Positions 10,265-22,400 of a stretch of 64,000 bases of DNA are shown one piece after another. The notes beneath the pieces were generated by a model that was not told the DNA's origin, made no database searches, and saw nothing but the letters and a program-made list of their open reading frames with translations. This DNA comes from Lucifuga dentata. Its lineage: Eukaryota > Chordata > Actinopteri > Ophidiiformes > Bythitidae. Position 1 is the first letter of the stretch, and the number at the start of each line of letters is the position of its first letter. The stretch covers positions 174,199 through 238,198 of the forward strand of contig VXCM01000048.1 in assembly GCA_014773175.1 (NCBI GenBank), written 5' to 3'. A program made the position numbers and the translations under genes.

Positions 10265-13127
10265 GTAAGTCCAGTTTTGTCTTTTTTAGCAGAAAGTTTC
10301 CTTTGTCACTTTCACTGAATTTAACAAAGGACCAAAACAATGTCTATAACATTTTAAATAGAATGTCTGACCAAGATGTTGGCAAGAGGTACAAGTAGCA
10401 CCAATTCTGGATTATTTAGATGAATGATAACAGAGAGGCTATAATTCTTTCAGAGGGGTAAACTTAAGGGCTGACATATACAAACTTGTTCTCATATAAT
10501 GACCTCTATTAAATGCATGATTAGTGACACTAGTTTCCATTCAGACAAAAAGTAAGTGATTGGATCTAAACATTCATTGTTACTCAGATTCGTATAGTAC
10601 TAGGATATGTTCTGCATAGATAAGCAATAGGTTGGCTTCTAAATAAGGACCTCCTAAATTCAAAGGCAATAGTGACTTAAGGTTTTAATAAACGACAATT
10701 GTGTAATATTAATAGAAAAAAAAATTAAGACCTTTTACAACATTTTAGGACCTGCAAATACCAAGGTAAAAAAAAAAAAAAAAAAAANAAAAAAAAAAAA
10801 AAAAACAATGAAAAAAAAAAGATCTTACATAAGCTGGTACATAAATGTAGTCTCACAAGTCTGAGACACAAACAGAACAACCTAGATATGTGTAGTCACA
10901 GGTGGAGCTGTGTTGTTTACAAAGGCAGACAACATTCCAAGCAAATAAAATTTTAATTATTTGTGTCATATCACATAAATGCTAATGCTGTGAAAGCTAA
11001 CATCAGTCCGAAATCAGTGTTTTGTAAAACAGAATCTCCAAAAATATCACTATATCAATCACCTTCTTTAGAACATCTTATAATACAGACAATTAAAGGT
11101 GATGAAAGTGGGTTGATATTTCAGTAAGAAATGTGATCTGATTGGTTTTTTATTACTCACAAAGGATTAAGAAGATGCTATGATAGTCCCATAAATGTGT
11201 TTATTGGTTTAGTATTACAGAATGTCTGATCCAGTAAATCCTTAATATATCTTTCATGCTGGGTGTATGATGTATAAGGACAAACATACTCGCGAATCAG
11301 TGAAAATCAAGAAACACACCGTGTTCCTTTGCTGGTTGACAGACCATTTTGTTCTAGTTTAAGTTAACTTACTTCGACAAAATACTTAATCGACATAATG
11401 TTCACTGTCGTGGATTACTTATCTCAATTGTGTTTAAAGTCTCTACAAGTTGATTTTAATAACGTACTGGAATGAACTGAAACTAATAGTAGTCTGGAAG
11501 GTAGGAGAAAAAATTATTACCATTCCAGTAGGAAATTTTGGGAGTGTTGTCAATAACGTAAGTGTAAGTGGGTTGTATATTGGGCTCAAACATGCGAAAT
11601 CGCTGGTATTGTCATTGTCACCCACTGGTAAAGGCCCTTAGGTGACAGTCAAAGTAGGTCAAAGTCAAATCTAGTTAGCTGTCTACGCCTTTAGCTGAGA
11701 ACAACAAATTGTAATTTGTTGGAATAACAAATTACACATATCATATTAATCTCTGGAGTAAATTTATTTTTTCATAAGTATGCCAAGTCCACATTCAGTG
11801 ACCCCTCCCCCCCCAACCAGCAAACGTATATCAACATTACCTCTTACTCAAGTTTGTACAATTGCTGGGAAATCTTTCATTCTTTAGCTGTAACTAACCA
11901 CGAGATGCCTAAGAATCACTACACAGAATATACATTAAATAATTGATAACATAAAAATCGATTTACAGAAAGAGCATCAGGTTAATGCAAAGACATTCTG
12001 CCCCTGTCTATGTTTGGATCGGGAGCAGTTAAACTGCTGGCATTGCCACATGACTCCAGAGGCAGTTAGTCAGAGTCAGCCACTTGGTGGGATTTCACAT
12101 TCCCCATTTACAGTGTCCCAGCAGGTCTCCAACTGTCTGCACGGGTCACAAGGAATCAAAGGCATCTCCAGTTTGACAGGCTGATGTCATACAACAACCA
12201 AGATGTTATGTGATGAGAACCCAAGCCTTTTCTGGCCCATGACCTTGTTTTTGGGTCTCAAAATTCTCACGACTCCTACATGAGAGAACTCTGAAGTTAA
12301 GCGAAGTGAATGAGTATTCTGTAATTGTGAGCATACATACTTTGATTTTTTTTAACCTATTAATTATTCATTATTGGAGAATATCTTAAAAAAATAAATT
12401 ACCAGTTCTAGAAATCTCACACATGGAGTTCTGACCCAATAATAAAGTCTGCCCTGTCCTTTAGGAAGAATGAAGTTCATTGCAAATACTGACTACAGAT
12501 GAATACAACTTGCTTTTCCTTTCTATGATTCCTTCATCAAATCGATTTACCACAGAGCTGAATGTAATTTTTATTATTGTGTGATTTCTGGACAACAAAT
12601 AAAGTTTAAGAGTGTCACAGGAAATATAAATATTATGTCTTCCATAAATAATTGCAAACAAACATTTTTGAGTAAAACAAAGCAAAAAAAAAAAAAAAAA
12701 AAANAAAAAAAAAAAAAAAAAAAGTGTACTTTGACATAAAGAACAACAGTAACTTTCAGAATTTAAGACTCACATAATGTTGTTTTTTGTTTTTTTTTAA
12801 ATTGACAATTTACTTTATACTACCTGGATTGTTTAGGCTAAAACAGTTTTTACAAATTTGTGAATTTAACTGCAAAAAATTTACTGTTAACTTTATTTAT
12901 TATTATTGTCATCTTTCATAATAAACTTTATGGTTTAAAATATCTTGCATCAGTGTTGCAGTCATCACAAATATTGAGGGATCTTTGCCAAAAGAGGTTG
13001 TCTGTTATTTAATTCTGTTAACATTCTGTTCACATTTTTTAAAAGAATATATGCTTTGCATTTTTATATTTTATTTTGGAGAGTAAAATATACTTCACAA
13101 ACTGACATAGTTTTCTTTGTGTTTCAG
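10265..13127 (+). other. Probable 5' UTR intron of igfn1 copy B
   Basis: No exon recognised. Contents: poly-A tracts interrupted by single N at 10788 and 12704, a partial copy of the TTAA-family element (about 11250-11640), and a less AT-rich stretch at about 12000-12250. A regulatory role for the last is possible but not shown by anything specific. Confidence 0.4.
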
Positions 13128-13210
13128 TGACAAAGTGGTTGCAACACTGCAAGACTGACCAAACAGCAACGCTACAATGAATCCAGAACATCAGGCCCCA
13201 GAGGGATCAG
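13128..13210 (+). CDS. igfn1: copy B: first coding exon with start codon
   Basis: AG acceptor at 13126-13127, 49 untranslated bases, then ATG at 13177 and 11 complete codons (MNPEHQAPEGS) to the GT donor at 13211. The start is chosen because it is the first ATG in the frame that joins in phase to the IGFN1 N-terminal motif in the next exon. Confidence 0.75.
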
Positions 13211-16200
13211 GTACAATTCAAACACAGCTTTGAACATCATGGTTTTTTTTTTTTTTTNTTTTTTTTTTTTTTCAATTGTGGGAAAGAATAAGAACAAAGG
13301 AGTGTTTTCACAAAGATCTTGGTAGATGAAATTGCAAGTGAAAAAAAGGCATTAACAACTGGATGTCATTAAGGGCATCTCCCCCTTATGTTCGGTTCGT
13401 TTGGACATATGTGAATGTGTGGTGTGCTCAGTATGTGCTCCATTCTCATGTTCAGCAGTCTGAAGGCATCATCTGTGATCATGTGACGCAACATGTGGTT
13501 TTCCACATTTTTGTTTATTCCAATTCAACTTCTGTTGCCATTGTTTGTTTGGTATATGGACCAAATGTAACTATGACTAGGAAAGTAACCCAATTCCATC
13601 TTTGTTCCATGTTATTTAGTTATCCCGGCATAGTAAACTTCTTCCTGTTTTGTTTTTGCTTCCACCCCCCAGACATTTCTGACCAATGAACAGAGCAAGC
13701 ATTGTCACATGGCTTTTGATGCTATATTGTGGTTCGACTGGACTTTTTCCAGTGTGAAACCAAGCCAAACCAAATGGTAAATGCAACATTGTAACAATTT
13801 AGTCCCTGATGCAGACCACAGCAAGCAGACTACAGGTCTGAAAATGCCCCAAGTCCAATAAAGTCATTTACAGGCTCCAAGAAAGCACCATTGAGCAGAG
13901 TCTTAAAACAATGGCTGGAGGATTAGAATGGTTTATGAAAGAAATATCAGTTATGTGCAGCCAACATATTTTACTTTAGGTGTCCTGAAGCGTGTTGGTG
14001 TCCAAATCCTAAAGTTCTTCCAGGAGTGGTTGGTATGCAGAGGAAAGATACTGCCTGACATTCAACCACACTTGGATTATGTGTGAATCAATGCTGAGAC
14101 AACAAGGTTACTAGAAACCAGCCTGCATTCAGATGATATAAGAACGTTATTCAACCCCTTGAGAGATGACACATGGGGGTTTAATAAATATTCAATACAT
14201 GCTCTCAAACTGGAGCAGGACTGCCTGAGAAAAGTGATGAAGAATAGGGAATTGGAGAAAACTCACAGTGGAGCCAGTTAATTAATAAGCAAATGCTTGA
14301 TTATATGTATGAGAAAATGTGTTTAAACATATGAGAAAATAATACAGTGTGCTGATGTTTTTTAGCATGTCATTATTATCTTATATCACTTCTTATTTTT
14401 TTTTTTTTTTAAAAAGTGAACTGAATATGATCTCCACCATAATGTTTTATACATGTTTTGTTATCTGTTATGGGTTCCTTTGCTAGACACTGTTTTTGAG
14501 AAAGAAGAATCTTGTTTCGTTTTAATCTTAACTTCACTGCCACATTCTCACATTGTTAAAGTAAATTACTTCATTTAATATACGGTAATTACATGGGAGA
14601 AAAAAAATCAAAATTTCCTGTTATTGCACCGTTTCAAATGGATCAGTATTTTTTTGCCTTCACCTCTTTGTCACTGTACTTGCATGTGATTTTGTAATAA
14701 CTACATGGAGCTCAAGGGTAAAGGTAGGACATAGAAGAGAAATACTGGGAGTATAAATTACAGTTTCACAATGGCATGTTTGACTCAACATTTTAACTTT
14801 CCTTTAATGATGTTTTTGAAATATTACAAAATAACATAGGAAATGCACAGACAATATCTGTAACAATATTTAGATAGCTGAAAATAAAGCATAAAAACGA
14901 GCTTTAAGGTCTGCTACGTCTTCACTCATTGTTGAATGTATTTCTGCACTGAGCTGCATTGAATGCCTTTCCTAAAACAGTTGGGAAATTAATAACATTA
15001 AACCCTAACCCTACAAGGAGTTGACCTATGAAAAAATACTGACACCATGGACCATAACTAAACTAAATAAATCATATATGGTTGCTCATTAATATAGCGA
15101 GGAACCCTAAGACAGTGTCATTACAAACACTAGATCTAAAGCAAACATACTGAGCTATAGTGAACCAGTTTTGGGTTTTTTTTAGCCACTGAGCCGACAG
15201 GTTTCACCATGAATAAATAATAATAATATGTAATTACTTGAAGTCACTTGTAGTTCAGATGAGTGTTGGGACAGATGAGCCTCAAAATCCCCTCGGCTAT
15301 TAAAAATGGCACATTTGTAGCCACTTGCATCACCACCAGGAGCCAGAAAACCACCCTGTAGGCAGAACTAGTATGTGTTTTCTTGTTGGATGAATCTAAA
15401 AGTGATTAAAATGTTGTACAATATGTATACATAGTTCTGGCTTAAAACATTTAATAGATTCTAAGACTTCAATAATTGCATTTTGAGTAAGGTTTAAAAA
15501 TACAAGTTTTTTATAATGATAGTGCAGCACAATCTAGTGTATTTGAAATTAAGAAGTAACATAGTAAACAACAATCAGCGGTTGAATCTCTCTATATGGC
15601 ATTTCATCATAAAGATCCTGCTTAATATGCAGGACTCAGGATGACAGAAACTGTTCTGAGTTATTAGTGAAATGAACAGCTCTGGCACAAACTTAGTGCT
15701 GTGTATTGTTTGTGGGGGNGGGGGGGGGGGGGGGGTCATCCTATAGTTGATATCCCATTCAAATAAATTGTGAAGCTGATTTTAACATATATATATATAT
15801 TAATATTAATATTGAAAAAGTTTAATATTTTTTAATAATATATGATTTTAATAACACATTTTAAGAAGACCCATGTCACTGGTTTAAAAAATGCTTAGGT
15901 CTTCAGGGCAGGAACTGTTAACTGTTAGCAAAATCTCTGCTAAAATGAATGATATTCATGCTTTTGGCATCTTTTGGAATGGTTATCCTGAAAGTCTTAA
16001 GAGTCAGAAAATTATTTTATATTTCTACATTGTGTATGCATGAGTCTTGCATATTTTGTGAGATACTTTATTTTGAAAGGTGCTATATGGCCTAAATTAC
16101 TTCTTTTTTTCCCCCACTTAGGTTTTGCTTGTTATATAACAGGGAAATGTAACCAAATTAAATTTATTTACATTTTTGTGAATGCATATGAAACCCACAT

Positions 16201-16441
16201 AAGATGAAACTACACAAATGCCACTTTAATTTAGTTTATCTGATTTTGACTGTATTTGTCATGGCAATTTTATCTTTAGACAAAAATCAATGAGGAAGAT
16301 AAAGTCCAATATAAATCTTAATCAATACAGTTTTTAAGCAATACAGATCAAGTTATTGTCATGAATGCTGAGATCACAAAAAGAAAGGGAACACTGACCT
16401 CTTGTGAAATGTTGGCTGAGCTGTAAGCACTGCATATAACT

Positions 16442-16478
<37 letters not shown>

Positions 16479-19400
16479 TAGTATTTCAGTAAACATGGGG
16501 TCTTCATTGTTGGCGTTGCCTGGCAAGATAAATTCTATAGATCAATGTTTTGTTTTACCCATTCCCTTTAGGCTTCCTGTCCATGTCTTTTAAAGCCATG
16601 CAAGGCTAAATTGAAGTGTTACTAAACTTTTATTTTCTGGTCTTGTAGTGGCCATCAAGAAGATATCCAGAGTTCCTGGGGTTATGGTCACTCAGTATGT
16701 CGAACAAATTCCTGCAGGAAAGACAACACCTGATTTCTCCAGGAAACCACTGCCTCTGACTGTTCAAGAAGGTAAAAAACAACACAGCGTAAAGTGGTGA
16801 TTACAACTGGATCATCAAACACTATAACTGTATCGTATTTGACTGACTTTCAATATTTTGATCTTTCAGGTAGAAAAGCCTTTTTTAAGGCAATTGTTGT
16901 TGGAGTACCAACACCAACTGTCACATGGGGGCACAGTAAGGGTGAACTTGATGACCAAAAGAAGTACAAGATGAGGTACGATGAAAGAACTCAGGAGCAC
17001 ATTCTTGAGGTAAGAAAACATCAAACATCAAATTATCCATCTGGACTTTTGTGACTGACTATCTCATGACAAATACTGTAATTATAATGAATGGTGTAGA
17101 TAAAACTGCAAATTTTAATAAGGAGCACTGGTGAAGGGATTCTCAATTGGGACCTGTAGAACATATACTTAAATGTACTGTAACATACCAGTTTGTCCTG
17201 CACTTACACGCTTACTGCTGTGTTATGAAGTAGGTAACACTTCGAATATTCTGCACTACTGACATCATCTGGCAATATTATTATTTCATCAGATACCCAA
17301 TGTAACATCAGAACAGGCTGACACCTACAAATGCTGCATCACCAATGAGTATGGACAGGCATTCTGCACCGCTATGCTGAAGGTTGTTGGAGGTAAGACT
17401 GATTTACTGTGATATTATGTTGTTTTTTTGTTTGTTTTGTTTTTTGTTTTTTTTTCCTTAATCACTGTCATGTCTGACTATACATTTATTATATTTTTTC
17501 AGGCAGCAAGAATAAAGATCAGGGAGGTATGAATTCAGTACAGGTATCCATGGACATGTTTCTCATCAGGATTTCTCAGAATGTCCAGATTTTGTCCTTT
17601 TTTGTACTTGAATGTGAAGTCTTGGTAAATGGATCTAAACAATACCAACACTGTAAGTTCAGCATTAAATGATCTAATTTACATCTCATTTTCTTGTAGG
17701 AAATGGGCCACAGGATTTCAGATCAATGCTTAAAAAAACGCAAGTCAGATTCATTTTACACTCAGTAAGTACAAAGCAATAATTATTGCTTTGTAGTAAT
17801 TGCTCCTCTCCTTTCAGTGTTGTTGTCACCAAGAAAAAACAACTCCCGCCAAAGAAGGAGGGAGAAATTGATCCCAAGCTCTGGGAACTGCTTGTCAGTG
17901 CACCAAGGAAGAACTATGAAAAAATCTGTTTGGAATTTGGTGTTACTGATTTTCGTTGGATGCTGAAGAGACTAAACCAGATGAAAAAGGAAAGAGCAGA
18001 TGAACAAGCAAAGGTACTCCATGTTGTCAATGTCAAAATCTGAAACTACTCCTTTTTGGAAGACTGGTTTTCACTAAAAATGATTGAGTTGTTACATTTT
18101 GGCACAACTAATATGAATTCTGTATGTATCATAGTTTGAGTCTTGGTAAGACTTTTACACTATGAGGAAAACCAGACCTGCATTTTGAGCTTATAAAAAT
18201 TTCAAAAATAAAATGTCAGGGAGAGATATTTGTTTGAGGTTTACACTTAAAAATCCATATTTCGTGAAACATGATGACAACTACATCAATGGATGCAGTG
18301 GATATTATGCTACTTTGCTACAATCAAAGTAGCATAATATCCATTACTCTGACTTTCTTAGTGGGAGGCACGTACATGGTGCTGCTGAGCAGAAAGTGTT
18401 AATTTCACTCTTTAAGATTTGATGTTTTACCTCTAATGGTTGCAAGAGAGCTCCTGCCACTTTTTAAAATAATTTGGATAGATAGAAAAATCTACAGTCT
18501 CTCATTTAAAGGAGTAAATGGAAGACAATTCTCTGCAGCTCACAGAAATATTTCTAAATATTGCCTTGTCCCCATAACATGCATGTCTTAATGCACTATT
18601 TAGGTCCATTTCAGGCTTTACAAATGCTAAAATAATTGCTGTAGATTGAATAGTTCGTTCCGTATACAAGACTAGATGTTTCAGGCTGTTCTGTCTTTCT
18701 AGGTTGTGGAGTCACTGGACAATATAAAACAAATAGAAATGAAGCCAAATGGAAAAGCTGAATTTGGCTTTGAAATGACACTGTGGAATCCAAACAGTGC
18801 AATCAACTTATACAAGGTCAGCTAAAAGTCTGTTCAAAACAGACAGTACACTCACTTCAATTCAATAATAAATACATATCATTTAATAATCTAATTCAAT
18901 TCATTTTCTCTCAAAAGGATGGGACATTGGTTCCATATGGTAATGACGAAAATTCTAAATTTAGACTTCAGAAAACTGGGACAAAGTATGTTTTCAGCAT
19001 CAGAGATCCTCAAGCAGAGGATGCTGGATTTTACCAGGTTGATGTTGATGAGACAAATGTTCTTGCAACTGATTTTCAAGGTAAGGCATAACCATCACAT
19101 TTTTTTTTTTTTTTTAACCATCGTATTCGTCACAAAACAGGATAATTGTTTGGCTAACAGTAGTATAATTACAAGTGTAAAAACAATCAATTTTTACTTT
19201 ACAACACATAAAGCCTTCTTTCTTTCTTAGTGCCTGCAGTGGAGTTTGCAGGAAAGATTAAGGATGTGAAGGCCATTGAATGTGACGATGCTGTTTTTCA
19301 GTGTGTCTTGTCGACACCCCTCAACAGAATTACTTGGTCAACCCAAGACACAATTGAAGATGGGGACAAATATGAGATCACCATCTCAGAGGACAAACTC

Positions 19401-22400
19401 ACTCACACATTAAGAATTAAAGACTGTGAGGTGGCAGATAATGGAACATATTACACCATTGCTGGTGTTGCTTCCAGCAGTGCTTCTCTCACAGTGCAAG
19501 GTGGGACATCTTGCCTTTTTCAGTTTTCATCAATATTAACATTTAAAATCATGATAGAAAATATTATTGATCATAACTTTGACACTATGGAATATTATAG
19601 GGGACACAAAAGAAAAAAATAGAGGGAAATATAATACATGTTTGTGAAATACAATTCATGTTTTCATTTGTATTTCATTTCCATAGACACAGTTACTGTG
19701 TCATAATTAAGTGAAAAACATACGGTATAGTGCCAACTTTTTTTTTTATTTGAATGATTAATTGTTTTTCATTATGACAAAATTTTTCATACCACACTAC
19801 AACCAAATCACAGTATGGTGAAAAGAAAAGATCAGGAGTTTGTCATTTCACTGTTGTCCAGCACAGGGCGCCATAGACATGCCAAAACTAAATGCAAAGC
19901 CCTCTCATTTCTCTTTCTGAAGCAGCTGTGTTATCAGTGGCAAAATGAAAAAGAAGATAATCCAAATATGCATGGGGCGGAGCATAAGGCATAGCTTGTT
20001 CTGAACATGCATTAGCAATGATTTTATATTATTCCGAGTGGAGTGGTTATAGAAAGAATAGGGGACATAGAACTTATCACAGATGAATTTCTTCAACAAA
20101 CANGAGTGGTTATAGAAAGAATAGGGGACATAGAACTTATCACAGATGAATTTCTTCAACAAACAAAACAAGCTTTGCAAACAGTAGGAACAAGTTAGCC
20201 TCACACTAACAGTCTGAAGATGCAGCTGGGACATCAAGGGGCATTACCAGTCTGATCAACTGGGTTGGTCTCCCATACACTCTATTACCTCCGTAATCAG
20301 GTACCTGGAAATGCAGATTACAGAATCAGAAACTGCGAACCTCTACAGTGTCAAATCATCCCTAACGTGTGTTCCTCCCCTTTTATTTTATTTTCTTTTT
20401 TGTGTGTTCTTCCACTTGTTGCAACAGAGCTGCAAGCTCATCCTATATTCTCTCCTTCCCCAACATGATCACTAACTACCACCTGCTAATGCATGTTCAG
20501 AACAAGCTACACCTTAAGCTCCGCCTCCATGCTGTGATTGGACTGTGGTTTCTCTTTGATTCTGGCACTAATAATGCAGCTGCTTCAGAAAAAGAAATGA
20601 GAGGGCTTTGCATTTAATTTTGACANTTCTGGCACTAATAATGCAGCTGCTTCAGAAAAAGAAATGAGAGGGCTTTGCATTTAATTTTGACATGTCTAAT
20701 GCTGCCCCTTGCTGAACAACAGTGAAATGAAAAACCCCTGATCTTTTCTTTTCACCGTACTGTGATTTGATTGTAAAGTGGCATGAAAAATTCATGTCAC
20801 AATGAATTCAATCATCCATCCATCCATTTTCTAAACCCGTTTGTCCTGTTGAGGGTCACGGGGGAGCTGGAGCTTATCCCAGCGGTCATAGGGCGAGAGG
20901 CGGGGTACACCCTGGACAGATCGCCAGTCTATCGCAGGGCTGACACAGAGACAGACAAACACATTCACGCTCTCATTCACACACCTATGGGCAATTTAGA
21001 GTTCCCAATTCACCTGACATGCATGTCTTTGGAGGTGGGAGGAAGCCAGAGTACCCGGAGGGAACCCACTCGGACACAGGGAGAACATGCAAACTCCACA
21101 CAGAAAGGCCCTGCCCCAGCTGGAAATCGAACTCAGGACCTTCTTGCTGTGAGGCAACAGCGCTAACCACTGTGCCAACATGCCGCCCTTTAATTCAATC
21201 ATAAAAACAAAAAAAAGGAGTTTGCACTATACCATATGTTTTTCACTTAATTATGACACAGTAAATGTGTGTATGGAAATGAAATACAAATGAAAACATG
21301 TATTGTATTCCACACATGTGCACTGTATTTCATGCTATTTTTTATTTTATTTTTTTAAATTGTGTCCCTAAAAAAATCTTCCACATTTCACAACTATGTT
21401 ACAAGTCATGTTACAAAGTTAGAGTCCTGAATCTTTCTGGTGTATGGATCTAACCTTGATGGAGTAAACACATGGATAAGCAGTCCCCTTGCAAGTTTCA
21501 TATCAATTTATTTTTAATGGTTTTAACGAAATTAAATTACATTTTTTTTTACCGATTTATATGTTTTCATTGCAATATAGCGGATCCAAATCGTCGCAAA
21601 CGCCAAAAGGACACCCAAGCGGCAGATGAGGATGACCAGGCTAAGCTCGCACTAGAACAGCAGGCCAAGCTACAAAAAGAGAATGAAGAGCTGGAGGCAG
21701 CCAGGCAAGCACAAGTTGAGAAGGACACTGCTGATGCTGCAGCTAAAGCAGCTCTAAGGGATGAAGACGATGGCGGTGATGGCTCTCGTGACGGTACAGG
21801 TGAAGGTAAAGATGATGGTTCTGGTGGCAAGACCAAAGGAGACATGGGTGACGGAGAAGACAAAAATAAGAACTTTCACACAACTGGAGATGGTGATGGT
21901 AAAAAAGAAGGGGATGATGCAAGTGATAAGAAAAAGAAGCGAGTAAGAGCAGGTCCCTCGCTTTCTGACACAGTCACAGGTAAAAATGTTAATTGTACTG
22001 TTTGAAAAAAACAAATAAAGTAATTAATAGTATTACAGAGATACAAATAATGTCACACACTTAGTCCACTGTTCTTAATGGATGTATACGTTGTGCTAAT
22101 TATCCTTTACATCTTCAAACTACAGGGGCATTCTGTTACTTGAACAGGGGAACAGTTTCAACAGGGTCATTACAGACTTTGCTATCCTTACTTTTCTTGC
22201 TGCATGGCTAATGTGTGTTCTGCATTGTCTCTGCATGTGTGTTTGCTTTTATTGCATTAAAGCTGAAATCCTTAATTAAAACTGTATTGATCCCAGGAGG
22301 TGTGTTACATTAAAAATGGTATAACTGGTTTGAGATGCTTTTCCAGGTCACACCTGCCCAGCTGACTGTGCCAACAACTTAACCTTGTCACTTCATTAAA

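Larger units (their letters stand above)
13211..16648 (+). other. Intron 1 of igfn1 copy B
   Basis: 3.4 kb with no further exon seen. It contains a poly-T tract with an N at 13258, a possible short inverted-repeat element at about 13387-13780, a poly-G run with an N (15714-15736) and a (CA)n microsatellite (16442-16477). Confidence 0.6.

Noticed and set aside
13387..13780. Possible MITE with ends ggttcgtttgg and ccaagccaaacc
   Set aside because: The inverted match is too weak and no target duplication was found, so it is not listed as an element.
20783..21166. 127-codon open frame
   Set aside because: It lies wholly in the antisense of a SINE.
21567..22014. Two minus-strand frames opposite the copy B linker
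   Set aside because: Serine-rich shadows of the Gly/Asp/Lys-rich exon on the plus strand.
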